Shown here: positions 12,125-19,532 of the stretch, in pieces
How positions within the stretch are numbered: the stretch's first letter is position 1
Layout: every line of letters begins with the position of its first letter
Assembly (NCBI RefSeq): GCF_001562425.1
Contig: NZ_LOED01000005.1
Span: 25,249 to 89,248, forward strand
Source: Fervidicola ferrireducens
GTDB taxonomy: Bacteria > Bacillota > Thermosediminibacteria > Thermosediminibacterales > Thermosediminibacteraceae
Direction of reading: 5' to 3'
Length of the DNA stretch: 64,000 bases
The notes under the pieces: generated by a model
What the model saw: only the letters and a program-made list of their open reading frames with translations
What the model was told of the DNA's origin: nothing
The model's database searches: none
Program-made: the position numbers and the translations under genes

Positions 12125-12745
12125 ATGAAAAGCGCAGAAAATAAAATTAAGCCTATACCTATGAATCCCAGGCTCCTCTTGATGCCCGGATTTTCCGAGC
12201 GTCAGATTCGCGAACATTACGAGGTACTCTACAAAGGCTACGTAAACAAGGTCAATGAAATCCGCGGTTTTCTTCTTTCGGCCAACCGCCAGGAGGCGAA
12301 CGCCACGTACAGCGATTTTCGCGGCCTGAAAAAGGCAGAAACCTACGCCATGGACGGGGTCATACTTCACGAACTTTATTTCGAAAACTTAGGAGGGCCT
12401 GGCGGCGTGCCCAAAGGAGACCTCATGAGGCAGATAGAAAAGGATTTCGGCTCTTACAAAGCATGGCTGGAAGATTTTACGGCTACAGGCATCTCCGCCC
12501 GAGGCTGGGCAGTTTTGGTTTACGACAGAAGGGGTGGAAGGCTTTTCAATTACCTGCTGGATGCCCATGACCACGGCGTTATTCAGAACACCGGAGCAAT
12601 TTTAGTTTTGGACGTATACGAACATGCATATTTTATTGATTACGGCACGAGAAAAGCCGATTATATAAGGGCTTTCATGCAAAATGTGGACTGGGCTGTG
12701 GCAGAAAAAAGATGGGATAGAATAAAAAAAAGAATTGCAATATAA
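12125..12745 (+). CDS. Fe/Mn superoxide dismutase
   Basis: 206-residue member of the Fe/Mn SOD family, converting superoxide to oxygen and peroxide in the cytoplasm. The four expected metal ligands are visible: H31 (IREHYEVLYKGY), H82 (LHELYFENLGG), D163 and H167 in LDVYEHAYFIDYG. The usual Trp of D-x-W-E-H-A-Y is replaced by Tyr, and the length and insert are those of a clostridial branch, so activity is likely but not certain. Ribosome site GGGGGTGAG before ATG 12125. Metal preference cannot be decided. Its place next to a wall flavoprotein fits an oxygen-exposed redox function. Confidence 0.88.
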   Translation: MKSAENKIKPIPMNPRLLLMPGFSERQIREHYEVLYKGYVNKVNEIRGFLLSANRQEANATYSDFRGLKKAETYAMDGVILHELYFENLGGPGGVPKGDLMRQIEKDFGSYKAWLEDFTATGISARGWAVLVYDRRGGRLFNYLLDAHDHGVIQNTGAILVLDVYEHAYFIDYGTRKADYIRAFMQNVDWAVAEKRWDRIKKRIAI

Positions 12746-12774
12746 AATTAAAAAAATTGATATGTACGAATAGC

Positions 12775-12801
12775 TTGACATTTTTGCAATAGTAATATAC
12801 T
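12775..12801 (+). promoter_or_regulatory. promoter upstream of the UroD-like fragment
   Basis: Perfect -35 TTGACA at 12775-12780. -10 is either TATACT (12796-12801, 15-base spacing) or the weaker TACTAA (12798-12803, 17-base spacing). Confidence 0.45.
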
Positions 12802-12839
12802 AATAGTGAAAAAAAACTTGTATATACATATTAAGAGGG

Positions 12840-13400
12840 GTGGACAATTTAATATTGGATATCCGAAGATACCCGGAAAAGGTCAAAAAAGCCGCCGAAG
12901 CGCTGGTAGAACTCCTGATAAACTACTCATTATCTTTTAAGGCCATGGGAGCCAAATACGCTATGTTCCCACTGCACCTAAACGAGTACCTGTCGCCAAA
13001 GCTTTACAAAGAGTTTTACTGGCCGACGCTGAAAGCCATCATACTCAGGCTATTAGAAGAAGGCATAAAATCCTGGGTCTTCTTCGAAGGGCGCCACGAC
13101 GCTCACCTGGAAACCATTTTGGAACTGCCTAAAGGATGGGGAGTTGCGTATTTTGAAAAGACCGACGTGGTTAAAGCGAAACAATTGCTGAAGGGCCATA
13201 CGTGTGTCATGGGAGGTATACCGGTCGGACTGCTGGTCGGCGGAACGCCGGAAAAGATAAAGGAATATATCAGAAATTTACTGGAGCAGGTGAAGCCGGG
13301 AGGAGGCTTCATACTGGCCGCCGGAGTAGGCTCGGTACCAGCCGATACGCCGGTGGAAAATTTGAAAGCCGTAATTGAAGCTGTAGAAGAATACGGTTAA
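12840..13400 (+). CDS. UroD-family (MtaA/CmuA-like) protein, C-terminal half only
   Basis: 186 residues matching the C-terminal half of uroporphyrinogen decarboxylase-family methyltransferases, which are normally about 340-380 residues: HLNEYLSPKLYKEFYWP, a VMGGIP strand, GGTPEKIKEYIRNLLEQ, and the typical end PGGGFILAAG...VENLKAVIEAVEEYG. The N-terminal half of the barrel is missing and no extension is seen upstream in any frame, where a terminator-free AT-rich promoter region lies instead. The start is doubtful: GTG 12840, or TTG 12855 with GAGGGGTGG upstream. It has its own promoter and a strong terminator, so it is expressed as a short protein or is a decayed gene. Confidence 0.65.
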   Translation: MDNLILDIRRYPEKVKKAAEALVELLINYSLSFKAMGAKYAMFPLHLNEYLSPKLYKEFYWPTLKAIILRLLEEGIKSWVFFEGRHDAHLETILELPKGWGVAYFEKTDVVKAKQLLKGHTCVMGGIPVGLLVGGTPEKIKEYIRNLLEQVKPGGGFILAAGVGSVPADTPVENLKAVIEAVEEYG

Positions 13401-13402
13401 TT

Positions 13403-13443
13403 AAAAAATCGGCACCGACTGTAATGGTCGGTGCCGATTTTTT
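13403..13443 (+). terminator. strong intrinsic terminator
   Basis: 17-bp stem (13403-13419 with 13427-13443), 7-base loop, A-run before and T-run inside the stem base; would work in both directions. Confidence 0.9.
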
Positions 13444-13460
13444 AATACATAATCTTCGGA

Positions 13461-13490
13461 TTGCGCTTTACGGCACTTTTAATATATAAT
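13461..13490 (+). promoter_or_regulatory. promoter of the cbiQO genes
   Basis: TTGCGC (13461-13466), 18-base spacer, TATAAT (13485-13490). Confidence 0.5.
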
Positions 13491-13546
13491 CATTTTACAG
13501 GCATGTGGGTGCAGATTTGCCTTTTTTTCTGTTAGAGGTGTTTGAT

Positions 13547-14308
13547 TTGAACAGCGCATTTTATCTAGAAGAGAAAAGAAGCTATCTTTTTTGTCGGCTG
13601 GACAGCCGTGTAAAGCTAGTATCGGCAATTATCTACGTTGCCGTTGTGGCTACTATCCGCACCTGGGAATATCTCGCCGCCTGTTTAGGATTTTATATTA
13701 TCCTTCTTTGCCTTACCGGATTTCCTATTTTAAACTCGGTGCGGCGCATTTTCGTTCCCGTTTTGTTTGCAGGCTCCATGAGCGCTGCGGCCGCTTTTGC
13801 CAATTTTTATGCAGGGCAGCTATACGCGAGCGTAAGTGGTGCCGTCCTTTTTTTAAGGGCGCTTTGCGCTATAGTTGTATTGAGTTCCGTGATTTACAGC
13901 ATGAGCTTCAGGGAGCTGGTCTTTTCCTTAAAGGTTTTGCACGTTCCCGATGTACTGGTGAACCTCATCGGTTTTACAATTAGGTATGCGAATATATTAA
14001 CCGATGAACTTTCAAGGATGAAGAAAGCGAGAAAGGCAAGGGGATATTCGAAGGGCAGGAACTTCTGGCATACCCCCACCATGAAGGTGATAGGGCAGAC
14101 GGTCGCTGTGTTGTTTCTTAGATCTTACGAAAGAAGCGAAAGGGTATATCAAGCAATGCTATCTAGAGGTTACGGCGGGGATATAAGGTTACTTTCAGCT
14201 CCAGCAAGACCGGGGAAAAAGGATTTCGCTTTTGGAGCGCTGGTGGCCGGAGTGCCGCTTTTTTTCAAAGTCGCCGAAATGGGGGCATTTTCATGGATTA
14301 TGCGGTAG
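13547..14308 (+). CDS. cbiQ: ECF transporter T component CbiQ
   Basis: Transmembrane coupling subunit of a cobalt/nickel energy-coupling-factor importer, about 253 residues. Hydrophobic segments are followed by the two cytoplasmic coupling motifs that contact the ATPase: KKARKARGY and AMLSRGYGGD. The TTG at 13547 is chosen because AGAGGTG lies 6 bases upstream; the upstream GTG at 13505 has no ribosome site. Overlaps cbiO by 16 bases, indicating translational coupling. Confidence 0.88.
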   Translation: MNSAFYLEEKRSYLFCRLDSRVKLVSAIIYVAVVATIRTWEYLAACLGFYIILLCLTGFPILNSVRRIFVPVLFAGSMSAAAAFANFYAGQLYASVSGAVLFLRALCAIVVLSSVIYSMSFRELVFSLKVLHVPDVLVNLIGFTIRYANILTDELSRMKKARKARGYSKGRNFWHTPTMKVIGQTVAVLFLRSYERSERVYQAMLSRGYGGDIRLLSAPARPGKKDFAFGALVAGVPLFFKVAEMGAFSWIMR

Positions 14309-15129
14309 AAATTCATAACCTTGCTTTCCGGCATAAAGACGGAACCGTAGCACTCAGAGGCGTCACGATGAAAGTAAAAAAAGGCTCAAAGACGGCCATC
14401 TTGGGACACAATGGTGCGGGAAAATCCACGCTTCTTTTTCATTTGAACGGCATATATCTCCCTCAGCAGGGCAGTGTAAAAATTTTGGGAGTGGAGGTCA
14501 ACCGGAAAAACGAGAAACTGGTAAGAAAAATGGTAGGCCTTGTGTTCCAGGACCCCGACGATCAGGTTTTTTCCCCGACGGTATGGGATGATGTGGCCTT
14601 CGGCCCGGCAAATTTCGGCCTTCCGCGGGAAGAAATTGAAATCAGGGTAAAGGAGGCTCTGAGGGCCGTGGGTATGGAGGAATTCGCCGATAAAATGCCC
14701 TTTCATTTGAGTTACGGCCAGAGAAAGAGGGTGGCCATAGCGGGAGTGCTTGCAGTGAAGCCCGAGATTTTGGTGCTGGATGAGCCTCACGCTTTCCTCG
14801 ACCCGAAGAGCAAGGAAAATCTTTTTGATATCCTGGAAAAGGAAAACCAGGAAGGGAGAACGGTTATTATCGCCACCCATGATGTAGATTTTGCCTATGA
14901 ATGGGCCGATGAAATCGTGGTGATGAGAGAAGGGAGGGTTCTGGCTCAAGGGGGGACTGAAGTTCTTTGCAGGGGAGAAATAATAAAAGGGGCCGGACTG
15001 GAATTTCCCAAGGTAGTCAGGTTTTTTAACAGGATTCACGGATTAAAGGTTGAAAAAGCTCCGAAAACAATAGATGAAGCAGCAGAGCTGGTGAATAAGC
15101 TTCTTAAAAATATGCCGCAAAGGGATTGA
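14293..15129 (+). CDS. cbiO: ECF transporter ATPase CbiO
   Basis: ABC-type ATPase of 278 residues energising the metal importer. Walker A GHNGAGKST, Q-loop LVFQDPDDQVFSPTVWDDV (the DDQ...F signature of ECF/CbiO proteins), signature LSYGQRKRVAIAG, Walker B ILVLDEPHAFLD and switch His in IATHDVDFA are all present. The stop codon overlaps the -35 of the next promoter, so cbiMN are expressed from a second promoter. Confidence 0.95.
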   Translation: MDYAVEIHNLAFRHKDGTVALRGVTMKVKKGSKTAILGHNGAGKSTLLFHLNGIYLPQQGSVKILGVEVNRKNEKLVRKMVGLVFQDPDDQVFSPTVWDDVAFGPANFGLPREEIEIRVKEALRAVGMEEFADKMPFHLSYGQRKRVAIAGVLAVKPEILVLDEPHAFLDPKSKENLFDILEKENQEGRTVIIATHDVDFAYEWADEIVVMREGRVLAQGGTEVLCRGEIIKGAGLEFPKVVRFFNRIHGLKVEKAPKTIDEAAELVNKLLKNMPQRD

Positions 15130-15155
15130 CAAAAATATAACAAATTTTTTATAAT
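15126..15155 (+). promoter_or_regulatory. sigma-A promoter of cbiMN
   Basis: Perfect TTGACA (15126-15131), 18-base spacer, perfect TATAAT (15150-15155); predicted start near 15162. Confidence 0.8.
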
Positions 15156-15161
15156 AATGTC

Positions 15162-15264
15162 AGAGGAAAAATTGAAAAGATTTTAGGAAAGTATCATGAA
15201 GGTACGGAAACAGCCATGAAGGCCTCAAGTGGATGAATCCACAAGGCTTCTTCATGGCTTTTTT
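15162..15264 (+). promoter_or_regulatory. attenuator-like structured leader of cbiMN
   Basis: The leader ends in an intrinsic terminator: outer 10-bp stem 15212-15221 with 15250-15259, an inner GCCT/AGGC helix, an apical GTGGA-TGAA-TCCAC hairpin, then a T-run. Upstream is a small hairpin (15191-15195 with 15201-15205). CATGAAG occurs twice (15195-15201 and 15215-15221) and both copies can pair with the same CTTCATG, so an alternative fold could open the terminator. Placed before a Co/Ni transporter, it may be a metal or cofactor riboswitch; no known class (including cobalamin) was recognised. Confidence 0.6.
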
Positions 15265-15293
15265 AATTACGAATACATAAGGGGGAACCAATT

Positions 15294-15950
15294 ATGCACA
15301 TTCCCGATGGTTTTCTCGATGCCAAAACCGCAGTTGCCACATCAGCCGCAAGTTTAGCTGCACTTAAGTACAGCATGACAAAAGTAAAAGAGGAACTGGG
15401 CGAAAGAGATGTTCCTTCCCTGGGTGTAATGGCAGCCTTCATTTTTGCCGCTCAAATGGTCAATTTCCCGGTAATGGCCGGCACCTCGGGCCATCTGCTG
15501 GGGGCGGCGCTGGCTGCCATTTTGTTCGGACCTTACAGTGCCAGTCTAATCCTTAGCGCGGTGCTTATAGTTCAGTGCCTTTTTTTCCAGGACGGGGGCA
15601 TTACTGCGCTGGGCGCTAACATTCTAAATATGGCCGTGGCAGCCACTTTTGTTGCCAGCTGCGTTTACAGCGCCGTTAAAAAATTGAAATTTTCAGGAAG
15701 CGAGATAGCAGCCGTGTTTCTTTCCGCCTGGATCTCCGTTCTTGTCGGGGCGTTTTTGACTAGTGTTGAGCTTGCACTATCGGGCACCGTGCCCTTGAAT
15801 GCGGTCATCGCTCCCATGATGCTGGTTCATGCCGTCATAGGTATTGGTGAAGGTATTATAACCTGTGCAGCGGTGGGCTATGTAAGAAGATTTTTAGATG
15901 GGAAATCTGGAGCCTGCGCAAATTCTGAGGCTGGAGGTGAAACAAATTGA
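15294..15950 (+). CDS. cbiM: cobalt/nickel ECF substrate-binding protein CbiM
   Basis: Membrane S component of 218 residues that binds Co2+ or Ni2+. It begins MHIPDGFLD, the N-terminal metal-binding loop with His2 that is diagnostic of CbiM/NikM, and has six to seven hydrophobic segments. GGGGG ribosome site before ATG 15294. Overlaps the next gene by 4 bases (ATGA-type). The nickel-protein genes just downstream suggest Ni2+ rather than Co2+, but the sequence does not decide this. Confidence 0.92.
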   Translation: MHIPDGFLDAKTAVATSAASLAALKYSMTKVKEELGERDVPSLGVMAAFIFAAQMVNFPVMAGTSGHLLGAALAAILFGPYSASLILSAVLIVQCLFFQDGGITALGANILNMAVAATFVASCVYSAVKKLKFSGSEIAAVFLSAWISVLVGAFLTSVELALSGTVPLNAVIAPMMLVHAVIGIGEGIITCAAVGYVRRFLDGKSGACANSEAGGETN

Positions 15951-16222
15951 AACGGTGGGCGATGGTGCTTTTGCTGGCCCTAGTTATTGCGGCTTTTTTA
16001 TCGCCTTTTGCTTCCCCTCATCCGGACGGCCTCGAGAGGGTAGCGGAAGATCTGGGTTTTTTAAAAAAAGGCGAATCTCCGGTGCTCCGATTTTCGCCGA
16101 TGCCCGATTACACCGTTGCAACCATAAATGACGAAAGGGTATCTACGGCGCTGGCCGGCGTGACCGGAACTTTAATTACGCTGGCTTTTGCCTGGGGTTG
16201 GACGAAGTTAATCTCCAAATAG
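15947..16222 (+). CDS. cbiN: PDGLE-domain protein (CbiN-like accessory component)
   Basis: 91-residue membrane protein with an N-terminal hydrophobic segment, an extracytoplasmic SPHPDGLERVAEDLGF (PDGLE signature) and a C-terminal membrane segment (TGTLITLAFAWGW). Fills the role of CbiN/NikN in CbiMN pairs. Overlaps cbiM by 4 bases. Confidence 0.88.
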   Translation: MKRWAMVLLLALVIAAFLSPFASPHPDGLERVAEDLGFLKKGESPVLRFSPMPDYTVATINDERVSTALAGVTGTLITLAFAWGWTKLISK

Positions 16223-16286
16223 TTATATTTGAAAAAAGCAGGTCGTATTGTAAAATAATACTGAGGGATTTTGGGAGGGCTTTAAC

Positions 16287-16523
16287 ATGATGGACGGCTA
16301 TAACACCACCGAAAATGGTGAAATCAAAAAAGAAATAGATACCTTGCGGGTTTTACTCGCACACTGGATCGAGCACAACCGGTCCCATGAGGAAAATTTC
16401 CGCAGCTGGGTTGAAAAATCGAGAAGACTCGGAAAAATTGAAGCTTCCAGAATGATTGAAAAAGCCGCCGATGCATTAAAGGCGGCCAGTGACTTTCTAC
16501 TAGAAGCTAAAAGACATATATAA
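16287..16523 (+). CDS. small helical protein of the CooT neighbourhood, function unknown
   Basis: 78 residues, fully helical in appearance, with His in AHWIEHNRSHEENFRSWV that could bind metal. No catalytic motif. Ribosome site GGGAGGG 7 bases before ATG 16287. Twelve bases separate it from the CooT-like gene, and the three genes form a small operon behind the Co/Ni transporter, so a role in nickel handling is inferred from context only. Confidence 0.75.
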   Translation: MMDGYNTTENGEIKKEIDTLRVLLAHWIEHNRSHEENFRSWVEKSRRLGKIEASRMIEKAADALKAASDFLLEAKRHI

Positions 16524-16535
16524 GGAGTGAACGTT

Positions 16536-16736
16536 ATGTGTGAATCGAAGGTCTACCTTTACGAACGAGGCGAAGAAAGGGAGATAATGGATAACGTGAT
16601 TTTTATGGAACCCCAGGGTGACAAAATCTTCATGTACAATCTCCTGGGGGAGCAAAAGATTCTGGATGCGAAAATAAAGGAAATAAAACTCCTGGAACAT
16701 AAGATTATTTTGGAAAGCAGGAAAGATGAAAAATGA
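16536..16736 (+). CDS. cooT: CooT-family nickel-binding protein
   Basis: About 66 residues beginning MCESKVYL, the hallmark of CooT proteins, in which Cys2 binds Ni2+ at the dimer interface; CooT supports nickel insertion into CO dehydrogenase. The ATG at 16536 is chosen over the GTG at 16527 because AAGGAG lies 8 bases upstream and because Cys must be residue 2. Overlaps the DUF3842 gene (ATGA). Confidence 0.88.
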   Translation: MCESKVYLYERGEEREIMDNVIFMEPQGDKIFMYNLLGEQKILDAKIKEIKLLEHKIILESRKDEK

Positions 16737-17155
16737 TAATAGCGGTTGTGGATGGGATGGGAGGGGGTATAGGCAGCCAGATTATAGCCCTATTAAGGCA
16801 GGATTTACCCCCTGAAGTAAAAATATACGCCTTAGGGACCAATTCAGCAGCCACTTCAAACATGATGAAAGAAAAAGCAAACAAGGGTGCCACCGGTGAA
16901 AACGCCATCCTCTATAATGTAAATAAAGTCGATGTGATTGTCGGCTCCCTGGGCATAGTTATCCCGAACTGCATGATGGGCGAGATAACACCCAAAATCG
17001 CCGAAGCCATAGCATCGTGCAGGGCTAAAAAGATTCTCATCCCCATTGTAGATAATGAGGATATAACAGTTCTTGGCGTAGAAAAAAAGCCGCTTTTCCT
17101 TGCCATAAAGGATGCCATAGAAAAAATCAAAGTCCTTTTGGAGACGGAAAAATAA
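16733..17155 (+). CDS. DUF3842 family protein
   Basis: 140 residues with a Rossmann-like start (IIAVVDGMGGGIGSQII) and a run of short beta strands (VDVIVGSLGIVIP, ILIPIVDNEDITVLG). Cysteines occur in NCMMGE and ASCRAKK. Family function unknown; it regularly neighbours CooT-type genes in clostridia, and here it overlaps cooT by 4 bases, so a part in nickel or CODH maturation is a reasonable guess. Confidence 0.85.
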   Translation: MIIAVVDGMGGGIGSQIIALLRQDLPPEVKIYALGTNSAATSNMMKEKANKGATGENAILYNVNKVDVIVGSLGIVIPNCMMGEITPKIAEAIASCRAKKILIPIVDNEDITVLGVEKKPLFLAIKDAIEKIKVLLETEK

Positions 17156-17168
17156 AGGGGATAGGACC

Positions 17169-17972
17169 ATGCTAAAGGTGAGCATATTGCAGATGGATGT
17201 TGCTTTTGGCGAGCCGGAGAAAAACCGAAAGAAAGCCGAAAGAATGCTTAAAGAAGCTTTGAAGGTAAAGGTAAAACCTGACATTGTTTTGCTTCCGGAA
17301 ATGTGGAATACCAGTTATGCTCTGGAAAGGCTTTCGGATATAGCCGACAGGAACGGCAGCCCCACCATAGAATGGCTAAAAAAAGTCGCAAAGGAAAACA
17401 GCGTTAACATAGTAGCTGGGTCGATAGCCGACATAAGAAGTGGTGAATCTAATGGGATTCCAAAGGTTTACAATACCGCCTATGCAATAAATAGAAACGG
17501 AGAGGTGGTCGCGCGTTACGACAAGGTTCACAGGTTCAGGCTGATGGATGAAGAAAAATACTTTTCGCCGGGAGAAAAAGCCGTCACCTTTGAACTGGAC
17601 GGCATAAATTGCGGAATTGCCATTTGTTACGATATAAGATTTCCCGAATTTATAAGGAAAATAGCCCTGCTCGGGGCCCAAATCCTTTTTGTGCCGGCCC
17701 AGTGGCCCAAGCCCAGGGAGATGCACTGGAGACTTTTGAACATTGTGAGGGCCATAGAAAATCAGTTTTTCGTGGTGGGAGCAAACCGGGTAGGGAGGGA
17801 AGGCAAAGCAGAATTTCCCGGGTGCTCCATCGTCGTTGACCCCTGGGGTGAAGTGCTGCTGGAAGCCGACGAAAGGGAGGGCGTTTTCGAGGCTGTAATA
17901 GACCTGTCGGCGGTGGAACAGGTGAGGAAACGCATACCCGTTTTTGAAGATCGAAGGCCCGATGTATATTAA
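17169..17972 (+). CDS. nitrilase-family C-N hydrolase (omega-amidase-like)
   Basis: 267-residue cytoplasmic amidase of the nitrilase superfamily. The Glu-Lys-Cys triad is visible: E in LLPEMWN, K in YDKVHRFRL, C in GIAICYDIRFPE. Pattern and length fit omega-amidase/NIT2-like enzymes acting on alpha-ketoglutaramate or similar short amides. Starts 13 bases after the DUF3842 stop and so may be in the same transcript. Substrate not certain. Confidence 0.88.
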   Translation: MLKVSILQMDVAFGEPEKNRKKAERMLKEALKVKVKPDIVLLPEMWNTSYALERLSDIADRNGSPTIEWLKKVAKENSVNIVAGSIADIRSGESNGIPKVYNTAYAINRNGEVVARYDKVHRFRLMDEEKYFSPGEKAVTFELDGINCGIAICYDIRFPEFIRKIALLGAQILFVPAQWPKPREMHWRLLNIVRAIENQFFVVGANRVGREGKAEFPGCSIVVDPWGEVLLEADEREGVFEAVIDLSAVEQVRKRIPVFEDRRPDVY

Positions 17973-18034
17973 TGGCAAATGAGCAAAATATATAAATGCC
18001 GGGGAAGGGCTGGGGGATGAAGGGAGGATTTTTG

Positions 18035-18331
18035 GTGAATTCCAAAACCATAATGGCCATTTTACAGCGGGATAGAAAAGCTTCCGCGCCCAAAGTCCAG
18101 GAGGTGCTGACGAAATACGGTGACAACATAAAAGTGAGGCTCGGGATTCACGACACCGATGAAAACCATTCTTCCGATGAAGGCCTCATTATCCTCCAGC
18201 TCTGCGGCTCCGATGAAGAAACAGGGAGACTAGAAAGGGAGCTTAATTCCTTAGAAGGTGTAAAGGCGAAAAAAATCATCCTTTCATTCAGCGATGAAGT
18301 CGAACAGTTCATACGAAGTATAGAAGTTTAG
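18035..18331 (+). CDS. TM1266-like iron-only hydrogenase system regulator
   Basis: About 98 residues with the ferredoxin-like (ACT/NikR C-terminal) pattern of TM1266 proteins: IKVRLGIHD, GLIILQLCG, then LNSLEGVKAKKIILSF. GTG 18035 is preferred because GGGAGG lies 7 bases upstream and the family begins there; an in-frame ATG at 17996 has no ribosome site. The family usually accompanies HydEFG/[FeFe]-hydrogenase genes, but none is in the window. Its end overlaps the converging splB by 23 bases. Confidence 0.6.
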   Translation: MNSKTIMAILQRDRKASAPKVQEVLTKYGDNIKVRLGIHDTDENHSSDEGLIILQLCGSDEETGRLERELNSLEGVKAKKIILSFSDEVEQFIRSIEV

Positions 18332-19334
18332 CGTCCGGGAAGCATTCCCGGATTTTTAATTCAAAGAATTCCTTGAGTTCCCTCATCTTATCAGGAGGGT
18401 ATACGTATTTTCCGTAGCCGAACTGGCCGAATTTGAAAACCCTTTCTTCTTCATCGAGGGGAACCTTGGTTTTTGGAAAAACGGCAAGGATGTTCTTTTT
18501 TGCCCTCGCCGTGAACCGGTGGGTTATAAGTTCGAATTCTATAGCTTTTTTTGCGCTTTCCGAAAGTCCCAGACTTAATTTTTCAAGCATTTCGCCATAA
18601 TCGTATTTCCAACCAGGGTAGTAAAATATTGGGCCGATGATGAAGCCAAGGGGGTAGCCAGCAAGGGCTACCTTTTTAGCCGCTCCTATTCTTTCTTCCA
18701 AAGGCGGGGTTTTGTGTTCGAATTTTTTTATTACGCGCTCGGAATTGATGCTGAAGCGGAAGGTGGTTCTGCCGCCGTGTTTCGCATCAAGCAGCGAATC
18801 GATGTTGGTAAACTTTGTCACGAACCGAAAAAGGCCCTTTTCCTGTTTGGCGAAAAACTCGATGGTTTTTTTAAGGGCGCCGGTGTAAGGTTCTACGGGC
18901 AAGGGGTCCGAGGTGGCAGACCCTTCGAAGATGGTGACCTCAGGCGACCTTTCTTCTATATATTTTTTCGCCCGTTCAAGGATTTCGTCCAGGTTCACGT
19001 AGACCCTTATGTAAGGCTTTTTACCAAGAGTGGTGCTGAGGTAACAGTATTCGCATTCACCTATGCAGCTCGTCACGAGAGGTAACTGGTAATGGGCAGA
19101 GGGCTTGCAGCTTTCAAAGTCCAGGGTCTTTCGAACGCCTACTACCAGGGTCCTTTTAGCCTCCATGTAAGCTTCCTGGGGCGTCTTACCGGGGATGCCC
19201 AAAACTCTGTTGTGGGAAGTCGTGAAGTCCACATCCACCCCCATTTCCTGGAGTTTATAGTAGATATTCCTGCCTATCGGATAATTTAAAGCATCACGTT
19301 CAAAGTAGGCCCTTTTGGGGATAAAGATTTCCAT
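18309..19334 (-). CDS. splB: spore photoproduct lyase SplB
   Basis: Radical-SAM enzyme of 341 residues that reverses the UV thymine dimer formed in spores. The cluster motif CIGECEYC (CxxxCxxC) with surrounding LVTSC...CYLSTTLGKKPY, the SAM-binding TIFEGSATSDP, and the C-terminal HRFTARAK are typical. Ribosome site AGAGGTG before ATG. Implies a spore-forming lineage. Converges on and overlaps the TM1266-like gene. Confidence 0.93.
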   Translation of the reverse strand: MEIFIPKRAYFERDALNYPIGRNIYYKLQEMGVDVDFTTSHNRVLGIPGKTPQEAYMEAKRTLVVGVRKTLDFESCKPSAHYQLPLVTSCIGECEYCYLSTTLGKKPYIRVYVNLDEILERAKKYIEERSPEVTIFEGSATSDPLPVEPYTGALKKTIEFFAKQEKGLFRFVTKFTNIDSLLDAKHGGRTTFRFSINSERVIKKFEHKTPPLEERIGAAKKVALAGYPLGFIIGPIFYYPGWKYDYGEMLEKLSLGLSESAKKAIEFELITHRFTARAKKNILAVFPKTKVPLDEEERVFKFGQFGYGKYVYPPDKMRELKEFFELKIRECFPDAKLLYFV

Positions 19335-19532
19335 ATCTTATCACCTCTTTATTTTATTTTTCCCTAAAAAGAGCTTTAATTAATGTATGCCCGTTGAACT
19401 AGAAGGTCTTGAAATGATAAACTTATGATGTGAGATGAAAACTTGAGCCGAGAGGACAACTCTTTGGAGATGGATGGAGAAGTCCCCTGTTGTAAAAGAT
19501 GGTTCATATCGTAGAGTGGAGCGTGAAGGTCG

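Noticed and set aside
15162..15264. Cobalamin riboswitch before cbiM
   Set aside because: The leader is only about 130 bases and lacks the B12-box (GCCACTG) and the other fixed aptamer parts.
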